A stretch of 64,000 bases of DNA from Megalobrama amblycephala (Eukaryota > Chordata > Actinopteri > Cypriniformes > Xenocyprididae). The DNA lies in NCBI RefSeq assembly GCF_018812025.1, contig NC_063061.1:30134585-30198584 (forward strand), in the 5' to 3' direction. The notes below the pieces were generated by a model that was not told where the DNA came from, did no database searches, and was given only the letters and a program-made list of their open reading frames with translations. This document shows positions 11,689 to 23,488 of this stretch, in pieces (position 1 is the first letter of the stretch; each line of letters opens with the position of its first letter). Position numbers and translations under genes: made by a program.

Positions 11689-12686
11689 TTAAAGGTGCCC
11701 TAGATTCAAAAATTGAATTTACCTTGGCATAGTTAAATAACAAGAGTTCAGTACATGGAAAAGACATACAGTGAGTCTCAAACACCATTGTTTCCTCTTT
11801 CTTATATAAATCTAATTTGTTTAAAAGACCTCTGAAGAACAGGCGAATCTCAACATAACACAGACTGTTATGTAACAGTCAGGATCATTAATATGTACGC
11901 CCCCAATATTTGCATATGCCAGCCCATGATTGAGGCATTACACAAGGGCAGCCAGTATTAACGTCTGGATGAAAGGCATTAGACAAGGGCAGAACGTCTG
12001 GATGTGCACAGCTGAATCATCAGACTAGGTAAGCAAGCAAGGACAATAGCAAACAATGGCAGATGGAGCAATAATAACTGACATGATCCATGATAACATG
12101 ATATTTTTAGTGATATTTGTAAATTGTCTTTCTAAATGTTTCGTTAGCATGTTGCTAATGTACTGTTAAATGTGGTTAAAGTTACCATCGTTTCTTAATG
12201 TATTCACGGAGACAAGAGCCGTCACTATTTTCATTTTTAAACATTTGCAGTCTGTATAATTCATAAACACAACTTCATTCTTTATAAATCTCTCAAACAG
12301 TGTAGCATTAGCCGTTAGCCACGGAGCACAGCCTCAAACTCATAGAGAATCAAATGTAAACATCAAAATAAACACTTTACTTACGCGATTAGACATGCTG
12401 CATGACGAACACTTTGTAAAGATCCATTTTGAGGGTTATATTAGCTGTTTGAACTTTTTTTATGTTGTTTAAGGCAAGCGCGAGCTCTTGGGGCGTGGAG
12501 CACGAGATTTAAAGGGCCACACACCCTGAATCGGCTCATTTCTAATTATGCCCCAAAATAGGCAGTTAAAAAAATGAATTAAAAAAAATCTATGGGGAAT
12601 TTTGAGCTGAAACTTCACAGACACATTCAGGGGACACCTTAGACTTATATTACATCTTTTAAAAAAAAGTTCTAGGACACCTTTAA
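11689..12686 (+). mobile_element. TTAA-flanked non-autonomous element, family T1, complete
   Basis: Complete copy: TTAAAGGTGCCCTAGATTC at the left, TTCTAGGACACCTTTAA at the right, TTAA at 11689-11692 and 12683-12686. It carries a small internal duplication ('AGACAAGGGCAG...ACGTCTGGAT') at about 11943-12002 that the other copies lack. Non-coding. Confidence 0.9.
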
Positions 12687-12929
12687 AACCAAATTAAGCT
12701 AAATTTATGATACAATTTTTCAATAGATTTTGGACATAAATTCTTATTCAAGTACTGTAGGAGCTGCACATAGGAAATAGCTGGCTCTGAGCCACACAAA
12801 GATGGCCACAGTGACCTTTTGATTCCGTTCACCAAAACGGTTCATTCTAATTTGTTACATTTAAACAACACAGAGTGGAAAACAGTTATAAACATCAGCA
12901 TTTAACAGAGAAATATAATTCTGCTTGGG

Positions 12930-13142
12930 TTCAGAGTGTTTGATTGTTGCATCTGTATCTTTGTTAAACATGTTACATGTACTTACTAGTACTAACAGTA
13001 AATTATGTGTAATACTAACCCTAAACCAAACCCTATTCCCAAAGCCTAACACTATAGTAAGTACATGTTGTTAATCAATGTTACTCAGTACTTAAATGTA
13101 TAATTACACTGTAACAAGGCCAGCTTAAAATAAAGTGTAACC
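12930..13142 (-). mobile_element. MITE with GGTTACACTTTA-type end (family M1), reverse orientation
   Basis: Read on the minus strand from 13142 it begins GGTTACACTTTATTTTAAG. It contains GTGTAATTATACATTTAAG (about 13086-13104) and the AGGGTTAG-like centre. The same family surrounds the satellite-bearing unit at 30.08-32.78 kb, and this copy preserves that unit's uninterrupted target site. The far end is diverged, so the lower limit is approximate. Confidence 0.65.
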
Positions 13143-14194
13143 CATCCATCTGCTGTGCTGTAAAGCTGTGTGGGCAACATAATGTGACATTAAAAACAGT
13201 GTGGGTTTTTTTTCCATGTTAGTGCCTATTGGAAAAAGTAGCTTAATTTTTCTGGGAACTTCACATTATAAAACAGCTGAGCTACTGATACTGTCACACA
13301 ACTAAAAAATATAGTCAGAGGGAAATGCATATCATGAAAGTGATTTTTTTTTTGCACACAGCAATCCCAAAGCCTCTTGGATGGAGAGGAGACAGCTGAG
13401 TTCTGAAGGATTTTCAATCACAGTAACCCAGTGTGAAGGCTGGCTTACCATCCGGAGAACGACAGGTTCTGTCTTTTGAGCAGTGAGGGGGGATCTGAAA
13501 GCATATTCATTTTCCCAAAATCATTCGACAGAAAAAGTACAATTTCCCAAGTTTAATTCAAATGTAAGGACAGTCTGGGCCTTATAAATAGTTTTGTTCT
13601 CTAAGTATCGTTTCCTTTAACAATGCAGCGTTTCAAGACAGTGTGAGTGTGTCAATGCTGTGGGGACCAAATGAGGGAGGGATGTTTTTGAAGGTGAATA
13701 TACATTGCAGGGGAGACCAACCAACAGTCTCCATGAGGAAAAAAGATTAACCTCGTAAATGCCGGATATATTAAATAATAGTCAGAAAAATATAGATATT
13801 TTCAATGGAGCAGTTTATTGTATTCTTACTGTAGTAAGAATATGGAGGTCATACTCAAGGAGGGAAAAAAAACACCTCAATTTTATTCAGAGGCCCAAAA
13901 TGAGCAAAAATATAAGTGCAATTTAGTGCAGTTGCTAATATTTATATGGCCAAAAAGTAAGAAATTTTGATAGCTGACTGCATAGATATATCAGTTGTCA
14001 CTCTATATTTTTCCCAATAATATGTCTAAGTAAGATGATATTTAAGTGTTTAGTTTTATGATCAAAGCTCTGTATAGCTTTTATTGTGGGGGCAAAACAT
14101 ACAGTATAACACAACGTGTTACATTTTAACATTACTTAAAAAAAGAGGTATAGATAATTAAGCAAACCCACGTGTTCATCTCAAAATGTACCAG
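13143..14194. other. No recognised gene or repeat
   Basis: AT-rich sequence with one 63-codon minus-strand frame (13226-13417) of no recognisable nature. Confidence 0.4.
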
Positions 14195-14257
14195 TTATCA
14201 ATGTAAAGCTGCTTTGACACAATCTACATTGTAAAAAGCGCTATATAAATAAAGGTA

Positions 14258-14315
<58 letters not shown>
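14195..14315 (+). repeat. LINE/SINE-type 3' tail followed by (TA)n
   Basis: 'AAAAGCGCTATATAAATAAA' (about 14233-14253) is a 3' tail typical of fish LINE2-like and dependent SINE retroposons. No recognisable SINE head precedes it, so it is a tail fragment. It runs into a (TA)n tract (14267-14315), which also appears to have replaced the 5' end of the next element. Confidence 0.5.
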
Positions 14316-14320
<5 letters not shown>

Positions 14321-15671
14321 TATTTACATTTGAGTTTCATTAAATGACCATCCCCCTACTGTATAAATTCCAGGTATCTCTTGTTCTTTGAAACCACACT
14401 AATGGGGAAGACTGCTGACTTGCCAATGGTCCAGGAGACAATCACTGACACCCTCCACAAAGAGAGTAAGTCACAGAAGGTCATTACTGAATGTGGTGGC
14501 TGTTTACAGAGTGATGTATCAAAGCATATTAAATGCAAAGTTGACTAGAAGGAAGAAATTGGGTAGGCAAAGGTGCACAAGCAACAGGGATGACCGCAAG
14601 CTTGAGAATACTGTCAAGTAAATCCGATTCAGACACTTGGGAGAGCTTCACAATGAGTCAAATGAAGCCGGAGTCAGCGCATCAAGAGTCACCACACTCA
14701 GACATCTTCAGGAAAAGGACTACCAAGCCACTTCTGAAACAGAAACAATGTCAGAAGCATCTTACCTGGGCTAAGGAGAAAAAGAACTGGACAGTGAACA
14801 GTGGTCGAAAGTCCTCTTTTCAGATTAAAGTAAATTTTGCATTTCATGTTGAAATCATGGTCCCAGAGTCTGAAGGAAGACTGGAGAGGCACAGAATTCA
14901 AGCTGCTTGAAGTCTAGTGGGAAGTTTCTGAAGTCAGTAATGATTTCCAGGGCCATGACATCTGCTGGTGTTGGTCCATTGTGTTTTATCAAGTGCAAAG
15001 TCAATGCAGACATCTTCCAGGAGATTTTGGAGCACTTTATGCTTCCATCTACTGACAAGCTTTATGGAGATGCTGATTTCCTTTTCCAGCAGGACTTTAG
15101 CACCTGCCCACAGTGCAAAAACCACTTCCAAGTGGTTTGCTGACCATGATATTACTGTGTTTTATTGGCCACCCAACATGCCTGACTCCTGAATCTATGG
15201 GATATTTTCAAGAGAAAGATGAGAAACAGTCGATCCAACAATATACAGATGATCTGAAGGCTCAATAGTGCCTCAGCAGTGCCACAGGCTGATCACTTCC
15301 ATGCCACACTTCACTGATGCTGTAATTTGTGCTAGGAGCAAGTCATTTGCTGTAATATGTGCTGCCGACCAAGTATTGAGTGCACAAATGAACATACTTT
15401 AAAGAACTTGAACTTTTCTGTTTTGAAAATCCACTTTTTGATTGATCTTAGGAAATATTCTAATATTTTGAGATACTGGATTTTGGACTTTCATGAGCTG
15501 TACGCTCTAATCATCAAAATTTAAAAAAAAAAACAAAAAAAAAAACTTTTGAAATGTTTTACTTTACATGTAGGGAATCTAGAATATATGAAAGTTTCAT
15601 TTTTTAAAATAATTTACAATAAAAAAAAAATGAACTTTTTCACGATATTCTAATTATATGACCAGCACCTG
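14315..15671 (+). mobile_element. Tc1/mariner element, 5' end lost, lineage distinct from 38458-40039
   Basis: The 3' end reads ATTCTAATTATATGACCAG then CACCTG followed by TA (15672-15673). The 5' side retains only 'TAGAATATTTACATT', directly after a (TA)n tract, so the outermost inverted repeat is missing. A decayed transposase frame fills the middle. Confidence 0.75.
14402..15320 (+). pseudogene. Tc1-family transposase pseudogene
   Basis: Conceptual translation, moving between frames, gives Tc1 transposase segments. An N-terminal start MGKTADLP at 14402 is followed by the helix-turn-helix remnant QKVITECGGCLQSDVSKH. QKHLTWAKEKKNW lies near 14755-14793. The first catalytic Asp sits in VLFSD (Asp codon 14823-14825) and is followed at once by a stop. 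SAGVGPLCFIKCKVN and DADFLFQQD carry the second Asp (about 14960-15095). PDS near 15183 is followed by a stop where the DDE glutamate region should be. Several frameshifts and in-frame stops make it inactive. The frames at 14590-14910 and 14907-15143 are fragments of it. Confidence 0.85.
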
Positions 15672-17571
15672 TACATATATATGATGTAGTTTGTAGCAGA
15701 AAACAATTTGTCTGACCACACTGAATCAAAATATTTGATGTTTAATATAGAGTTAAGCTGAATGTGGACCAATGAGATTTCACGGTGGTTCAGCAGCATG
15801 ACTGGTCACACTGCACATTAATGACTGGTTGCACTGTAGTGAAAAAGCACTCTAATGAAAACACCGCTCTACTAAGACGCAAGCGATATTATAACTGCAG
15901 AAGAGCAGCCACTGGCCTCCACAACAAAATTAATCAATAACCATTTACGGGCCATTTCTTTGTCTTCGCTAATGCAAGCCACTTTCTAAAGATGAAGGAC
16001 GGGTCAATATTTCCGAACCCACAATTTCACTTGCCCGAGAAAAATAACAGGAAATTCACTGCAAAGGCAGATTTCCTATTTCCTAATTACAAATGATAAA
16101 ACCACAAACACAACAGCATTGATTAACATCATATCAGCCAAACTGCACCTAAAAGTGACATGACGGGCCACGCAAGCAGTCAATGAGTTTTCTCGTTCCT
16201 CTTCTTTCGGCAGGCTCATTCATTAGGCATAAAGCCTATGAGGAAGTCATTAAGTAATGACTGGACTATGAGAGACCAATAAACAAGGCTTGTACAATAG
16301 GCCCCTGCAGACAGAGACTTAACAGCAATTTATGTTGAGGACATCAGGAGACTGATAATCATTTTATAACATCCATTCTTTCAGCTTAATCCACGGTGGC
16401 TTACAACACAGAAGAGGAGAGGTAAAAAGGTAAGTGTTATTTCATTGTCTATCAAGAATAAGTGATACAAAATTGGGAGTCAGATTTCACTATACAGTAT
16501 AATACAGCTTATACAACAGTGAGTTTTGGTCCTGTAATCTAATTGGAAAAATGGTGTCACAAATGTAATGGATCGTTTTAGGGTTTTTTTTCCCCCTAAT
16601 TAATTTTCCATAAAAACTGGTGAAATAATTATATAGCCAATTAAATATAGAACAATTTAGAAAAGAATAATAATTTCTGTGGAATCCAAAGTCAACATTT
16701 CCAAAGTCATTTTTACCATCCAGGTTTTCATTTCTCCAACCTAAAATGAAATTTTAGAAGCCATGCTAGCTATATTTAACTTTGAATGTCACTGCCTGGT
16801 TTACAACTGAATTACAGAGTATAAAAACATTTTGGAGCGCTGTATGCAAGAGCGACGTCTGCTCTATTCCATTAAAGGAGGATGCTTTTGCTAATGCATG
16901 ATATTAGAAGTCACTTCCACCCTGCACTGTTCTCGCCCACTCCATCCTATAGAGGGACTGAGAGTGCATAATTACAAAGGAGCAATGGCATAAAATAAGC
17001 ACTCCTGGACTGACAGACAGGAAGGTGGGTGGATGGATGGATGGATTGACAGAAGAAGGAATGGATGGAAGTAGAAGTGAGATAGATAAAACAACAGACA
17101 GACAGATCGAAAGAAGGACAGACAGACAGACACTGTGCTGTCTATATACAGGTGTCTGAAGTGATGTGAAGGAGGGCCATGTGTTATTCCCTCCACAGAG
17201 TGCTTAGAGGGAGAGAAGGGTTAGAAGCTATTTATAGGATGAACAGCAACCTGATGGGAAGGAATGGCACGGACGACTGTCGTCACAGCTGCACAACAAG
17301 AGCTTCTTGACCCCATGCATGTTTTCTGCTTATTTTCTCTTTGCTCTCATTCCACTCATTCCACTTTCATTTGTCCTATTCTGAAGCCTTTCCTTCAGGT
17401 GTCAATGTCTAAAACACTACAAGAACCACATAATCGATATGAATACTGATCTTGTATGCATTAGGAAGATTTCAGTCAAGTGTTAATAATTTCTCTTTAA
17501 ATTCAGCAGGCAAAATCAATTTTCACTTTCGGCATTTTAGTTTGATCTTTTATTCATTCTCTTAAAGGGAT
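15672..17571. other. Mostly unique sequence; candidate conserved non-coding block 15830-16300
   Basis: No repeat termini or coding frame. 15830-16300 is less AT-biased and not shared with other parts of the window, with homeodomain-like TAAT cores (for example AATTAATCAATAACC and TTAAGTAATGACTGG). A short (GGAT)n/(ACAG)n-like low-complexity stretch lies at 17028-17136. Regulatory function is only a suggestion. Confidence 0.3.
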
Positions 17572-18770
17572 AGTTCACCAAAAAATGAAAATTACCCCAT
17601 GATTTACTCACCCTCAAGCCATCGTGTATATGACTTTATTCTTTCAGACGAATACAATTAGAGTTATATTAAAGGTGCCATCGAATTGAAAATTGAATTT
17701 ACTTCGGCATAGTTGAATAACAAGAGTTCAGTACGTGGAAATGACATACAGTGAGTCTCAAACTCCATTGTTTCCTCCTTCTTATGTAAATCTCATTTGT
17801 TTAAAAGACCTCCGAAGATCAGGCGAATCTCAACATAACACCGACTGTTACGTAACAGTCGGGATCATTAATATGTACGCCCCCAATATTTGCATATGCC
17901 AGCCCATGTTCAAGGCATTAGACAAAGACAGCCAGTATTAACGTCTGGATCTGTGCACAGCTGAATCATCAGACTAGGTAAGCAAGCAAGAAAAATAGCG
18001 AAAAATGGCAGATGGAGCAATAATAACTGACATGATCCATGATAACATGATAATATTTGTAAATTGTCTTTCTAAATGTTTCGTTAGCATGTTGCTAATG
18101 TACTGTTAAATGTGGTTAAAGTTACCATTGTTTATTACTGTATTCACGGAGACAAGAGCCATCGCTATTTTCATTTTTAAACACTTGCAGTCTGTATAAT
18201 TCATAAACACAACTTCATTCTTTATAAATCTCTCAAACAGTGTAGCATTAGCCGTTAGCCACGGAGCACAGCCTCAAACTCATTCAGAATCAATGTAAAC
18301 ATCCAAATAAATACTGTACTTACGCAATTAGACATGTTCCATGACGAACACTTTGTAAAGATCCATTTTGAGGGTTATATTAGCTGTGTGAACTTTGTTT
18401 ATGCAATGATAGAGTCGAGAGCTTGGGAGGGGGCGGAGAGTGCGAGCAATTAAAGGGTCCGCAGCCTGAATCGGTGCATTTCTAATTATGCCTCAAAATA
18501 GGCAGTTAAAAAAATTAATTAAAAAAAAATCTATGGGGTATTTTGAGCTGCAACTTCACAGACACATTCAGGGGACACCTTAGACTTATATTACATCTTG
18601 TAAAAAAAACATTCGATGGCACCTTTAAATAATGTACTGGCTCTTCCAAACTTTATAATGGCAGTAAACAGAGGACGAGATTTTAAAGCCCAAAAAAGTT
18701 TATCCATCCATCATAAAAGATATCCACATGGCTCCAGGGGGTTAATAAAGGCATGCTGAAGCGAAGCAAT
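17572..18770 (+). mobile_element. TTAA-type MITE (family T3) split by a T1 insertion
   Basis: The left part (17572-17668) begins TTAAAGGGATAGTTCACC and the right part continues after the T1 copy from 18629. Both parts align with 54202-54460, where the same sequence is uninterrupted across the junction (GTTATATTATTAAATATCC). The right half of the foldback is missing; similarity fades near 18770. Confidence 0.75.
17669..18628 (+). mobile_element. TTAA-flanked non-autonomous element, family T1, complete
   Basis: Left end TTAAAGGTGCCATCGAATTG, right end ATTCGATGGCACCTTTAA, TTAA at 17669-17672 and 18625-18628. The ends are exact inverted repeats over the CATCGAAT block, unlike the CCTAGA block of the 11689 copy. 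The only long frame (17735-17941) is not coding-like. Confidence 0.9.
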
Positions 18771-20339
18771 GTCTACTTGGACCCCATTTACTTTCACTGT
18801 ATGGACTAAAACTGTTGAAATATTCATAAATATTGCAAAAGAAAGTAATTCTTTGCTTGTAGAATGTATATTTCTTGCTTCAAATAATCACTACTAGTTG
18901 TTGAAAAAGTGCTGAAAAAGCTACACTATTGCTGCTGTCACGCTACTGAAAAATGTAGTTAAGTTAACAGTACTGAAGCTTTTAATTAGTTACTCCCCTG
19001 AATGTGAGTTAGTTAATTGAAGTTAATGAGCATTGTTACAGAGTGTGTGGGCAGGGTTAAGCTGATTACCGCATGGGACATTGTTCTTCCTGTGCATGTC
19101 GTGTGCTTCCTGCTGTCCAGAGCAGCACTTCTGGGCTTTAAGATGAAATGCAGCAGAACCATTAGTTCTACTTAAAAGCCAACACATCTTTTCCTACAAA
19201 GGAAACGAGTGGAGGCGGAAAAAAAACAGAGGATAATTGAACAGCCTGATCCCTAGGTTACACCTAATCCTGTTTAATTAACTAAAAATCCTCCGGCGTT
19301 TCATCAAAGCCAGCCAGAAAAGAAGGAGGAATGACAAATCGTGTGGCATGTCGTTTTAAAAGCTCCGTCTACCCTCTCCTTTTCTTTCTTCCATGTTCTC
19401 CTCTGGTTTGGAGGATGCACCTGCTGTGAGTATTTCTATTGTAGCTCAGAGCTCTTCACGCAGGCAGCCGTGTGGCTCAAAGTGCCTCTTAACCCCTCCA
19501 CTGCACCTTTCTTCCCAGCATGCACCACTCTGCTTGCCCATGTGACAATAAGAGGAGTGTTCGGGTATCAGCAGACCTGGGCTCAGGAGCGCAGGGATTG
19601 AGTGGCACTGAATGTTCTTTACGGAGAAAAGATAATGTTTTAGTGTCTCGCCCTCTCTGAAAAAAAAAAAAAATACAGAATACAGATTTCTGAGAGTTAA
19701 TTCTATAACCACACGCACATACATATAAAAATGCCGGTTTGGCAATTGTAATGGGGCGTCCACATCATGTAATCCATTTTGCAATGTGATATTTTTAAAT
19801 TGTTGGTCTAAATGTACAATGTGTTAGACCAGGAGTGTCAAGCTCTGAAACATCACTTTATGTGGGGTGAATTTTTGTTAAGCAGTGGAGAGCGCATGCA
19901 GAATGTATGCTTTTCTGGAGCTTATAAATTTAACATAAAATCAACATTTTGCTGACTTACTTTACTAAAATTGGGGTAATACAAAAAGGAAGCACATGGA
20001 ATTTAGTAATTTCATCCACAGAAAGGCTTTTACATTACATGAACATGAAATTGTGTAATCTAAAAAAAGAATATTATATCAATAATATTGACAAGAAAAA
20101 AAAAAAGCTCACTGATTAATAACTTAATAATGATAAATGAACATTCCCACAGTTAGGTTGAAAAAAATTAATTATTAATCTAAATTGCAAGCCTATTAAT
20201 ATAACAGCAATGAAACAATAGAGAAAATCAATTATTTATTACATTTGGGTAACTTCAAAGTGGAAAGTTTCCGAAAGTATGCTGAATGTGAAGGATCAGC
20301 TGCTTTAAGGTATGAGTTATAATACAACTCTCAACAAAA
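18771..20339. other. No recognised gene; possible hAT terminus near 19828
   Basis: 'CAGGAGTGTCAAGCTCTG' near 19832 resembles a hAT (Charlie-type) left terminus, but no right end is visible. Frames at 19341-19601 and 19446-19784 overlap on opposite strands and lack motifs. 19090-19330 is unique and G/C-balanced. Confidence 0.3.
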
Positions 20340-20480
20340 TAAAATATACCATGTTCAAATGTTTGGGATTGGTATGATTTTTTTCAATGCTTTTGAAAGA
20401 AATCTCACCAAAATAAAAATTCATTAAAAATACAGTAATATTGTGAAATGCTGAATTGATGCTCAAGAAACATTTATTAT
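20340..20480 (+). mobile_element. Fragment of the 'GTTCAAAAGTTTGG' MITE family
   Basis: 'GTTCAAATGTTTGGGATTGG' and 'ACAGTAATATTGTGAAAT' are diverged versions of segments in the element arms at 47795-48612. Confidence 0.5.
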
Positions 20481-21034
20481 TATTAAAGGCCCAAATTTAT
20501 GGCAGGGCCCCTCTTATACTGCAACAGTTGAAAAAGATTTGCTACATTTCGATTGGATCTTGGTGGACTAGCACAAACAAATGTCCAACACCATCAGATA
20601 AGGATGGTGTTGTCATTGGTTCACAGGCGGTAGAACTAACCTCTAAGGTTTAAGCCATCCACCATAAAAAATCTTCAAGATCTTTTGGATGCAAGAACAG
20701 TGTCTGAAATAAAGGAGGCCACAATAATCCATCTAATCCATTCATAACTATTTTTGGAAACCTTAAAACTGATGTAAACTACACACAATAATCAAACTTA
20801 TTCAGAGAAATAAGTATTCTCAGTGACAGCTATTTGTAGTGCAACATCTTACAAAAATTCATCTGTTAATTTACAAATGTTGCCAAAGGTGTCCGAACGG
20901 CGACTCATTATTGGCCGAAGCTGAACACGTGAGCACCATGACATATGCATGTGATGCTGACGCAGGAGCCAGCCAACAAAGAAATGGCATTTGGATGTAA
21001 ACAAGGAAGTCTGCACTGAGTTCACTACGTCAAC

Positions 21035-21285
21035 TACGTATGAAACAGTTTAAATTGTTGAATAAAGTCATTATTTTTGTTTTGTTTTTTGCGCACAAAA
21101 AGTATTTTAGTCGCTTCATAATAATAAGGTTGAACCACTGTAGTCACATGGACTATTTTAACAATGTTTTTACTACCTTTCTTGCTCTCAAAAGGTGCAA
21201 TGAAGTTGCTGCCTATGTGTAGTTCAGATACCCTTGGATTTCATCAAAAATATCTTCATTTGTGTTCAGATTAATGTAGGTGACC
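21035..21285 (+). mobile_element. Family T2 MITE fragment (internal/right half, terminus lost)
   Basis: 'AATAAAGTCATTATTTTTGTT', 'GCGCACAAAAAGTATTTTAG', 'GGTTGAACCACTGTAGTCAC' and 'GGATTTCATCAAAAATATCTTC' occur in the same order as in the right arm of the 10842-11600 foldback and in 62520-62600. The terminal GGGTGAAC...TTAA is absent. Confidence 0.65.
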
Positions 21286-21362
21286 AAAACTCACAATATT
21301 ATTTGGTGCCCATTTAGACCAAATCCTTACATTTATGGTGACCGTTATAAGTATAAATTACA

Positions 21363-22401
21363 AATATAGCTGCGAGCAGCGATGGCGGGCCCAAGCCCGG
21401 TGGCACCGCCACACCGGTGGCTTCAGGGCAACTGTGCACAGCGGGCAATAGGCATTTAAAACGGTTAAACATCAAAGGACTATGTCAAATTCACTCCACA
21501 TTTACTGCACTACAAGGTGCCACTATAGAGCCCCTCCTCCCTGCCCATTTTCAAAGTATTACATGTGCCAAGTTTTAACATTATTCTGATGAATTTTGAA
21601 GCAAATCAGGTAAAAATAAGAGGGTGATCTCAATGTATGCTGAAAGTGACACATTTTCTGCTTCCAGTTGGTGGCGCTATGACTTTGAATCACAATAGTC
21701 ACATCCATGTGATCAGCCTTGTACAACGAAGACTAAGCCGAAGTTTCATCAAAATCAATTAATGTATGCAGAAGTTATAACACTTTGTTTCCCTTTTCTT
21801 GCCATAAATTCGTTGCCTCGCCACGGCCAAACCGTTTGAGATATCCAAAATCCGTTTGCAATTAAACAACTTCAATGTGTTAGCAACAAGTTAAAAAAAG
21901 TTTGGTGTAAATTGGATAAACCCTGTAGGAGCAGTAGTATAAAATTCATAGCCTGTTTTTTCAAAAAATTAACATTCAAACCAAAATAGCTGACTTCCTG
22001 TTGGTCGGAGCTAATGAATGTAAATTAGAAAATTGTCCGGCTTGATGAGAACAATATGTGTACCGAGTTTGGTGACTGTAGGAAAAACTAACCCCCCCAC
22101 TTTTGTCAAAAGGTGGCGCTACTGAGCCCCTCCACCACGCCCATTTCTATGGCTTTGTCCATGTCTACTGGTTGACAATATTGATGTGTGTGTCGAGTTT
22201 CATGCAATTTGAAGCATGTTAAGAGCCTCAAAAACACTCAAGAATATTATTACAGTTTGACCTGTTGCCATGGCAACAATATTTCAAATATCAAAAATCC
22301 TGTCATAGGTCTACATCTGCTGTGTATTGACATTACACTGATGAAGTTTGAAGCAAATCAGGTAAAAATAAGAGGGTGATCTCAAAACATTTCAAAAAGT
22401 G
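21363..22401 (+). repeat. Interspersed fish repeat with an internal repeated module, runs into the gap
   Basis: It starts with TATAGCTGCGAGCAGCGATG then GCGGGCCCAAGC, a start I recognise from repeats common in fish genomes but cannot assign to a superfamily. A ~45-bp segment (GAAGCAAATCAGGTAAAAAT then AAGAGGGTGATCTCAA) occurs at 21599-21637 and again at 22351-22385, indicating repeated ~750-bp modules. Motifs such as GGTGGCGCTATGAC are typical of this repeat. The 3' end is hidden by N. Confidence 0.55.
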
Positions 22402-23401
22402 NNNNNNNNNNNNNNNNNNNNNNNNNNNNNNNNNNNNNNNNNNNNNNNNNNNNNNNNNNNNNNNNNNNNNNNNNNNNNNNNNNNNNNNNNNNNNNNNNNN
22501 NNNNNNNNNNNNNNNNNNNNNNNNNNNNNNNNNNNNNNNNNNNNNNNNNNNNNNNNNNNNNNNNNNNNNNNNNNNNNNNNNNNNNNNNNNNNNNNNNNNN
22601 NNNNNNNNNNNNNNNNNNNNNNNNNNNNNNNNNNNNNNNNNNNNNNNNNNNNNNNNNNNNNNNNNNNNNNNNNNNNNNNNNNNNNNNNNNNNNNNNNNNN
22701 NNNNNNNNNNNNNNNNNNNNNNNNNNNNNNNNNNNNNNNNNNNNNNNNNNNNNNNNNNNNNNNNNNNNNNNNNNNNNNNNNNNNNNNNNNNNNNNNNNNN
22801 NNNNNNNNNNNNNNNNNNNNNNNNNNNNNNNNNNNNNNNNNNNNNNNNNNNNNNNNNNNNNNNNNNNNNNNNNNNNNNNNNNNNNNNNNNNNNNNNNNNN
22901 NNNNNNNNNNNNNNNNNNNNNNNNNNNNNNNNNNNNNNNNNNNNNNNNNNNNNNNNNNNNNNNNNNNNNNNNNNNNNNNNNNNNNNNNNNNNNNNNNNNN
23001 NNNNNNNNNNNNNNNNNNNNNNNNNNNNNNNNNNNNNNNNNNNNNNNNNNNNNNNNNNNNNNNNNNNNNNNNNNNNNNNNNNNNNNNNNNNNNNNNNNNN
23101 NNNNNNNNNNNNNNNNNNNNNNNNNNNNNNNNNNNNNNNNNNNNNNNNNNNNNNNNNNNNNNNNNNNNNNNNNNNNNNNNNNNNNNNNNNNNNNNNNNNN
23201 NNNNNNNNNNNNNNNNNNNNNNNNNNNNNNNNNNNNNNNNNNNNNNNNNNNNNNNNNNNNNNNNNNNNNNNNNNNNNNNNNNNNNNNNNNNNNNNNNNNN
23301 NNNNNNNNNNNNNNNNNNNNNNNNNNNNNNNNNNNNNNNNNNNNNNNNNNNNNNNNNNNNNNNNNNNNNNNNNNNNNNNNNNNNNNNNNNNNNNNNNNNN
23401 N
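22402..23401. other. Assembly gap of exactly 1000 N
   Basis: The run of N is exactly 1000 bases, a conventional placeholder length, so the true distance is unknown. Open frames spanning it are meaningless. Confidence 0.99.
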
Positions 23402-23488
23402 TTTTTTTTCTTTTCTTTTCTTGTTTCTTTTCTTTTGCATGGTTTATTTTTAGGTTAAGGTTTTGAAGTGAATGTTGCGCAAGGAGGG

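Noticed and set aside
14195..14260. Complete SINE with a tRNA-like head
   Set aside because: Only the GCGCTATATAAATAAA tail can be seen; no A/B box-like head precedes it.
22376..23466. Frames of about 350-360 codons
   Set aside because: Almost wholly the 1000-N gap.
23468..23488. ORF1 start at GTG 23468
   Set aside because: A GTG start is unlikely for a vertebrate retroelement; ATG 23489 has a good context and removes only seven residues.
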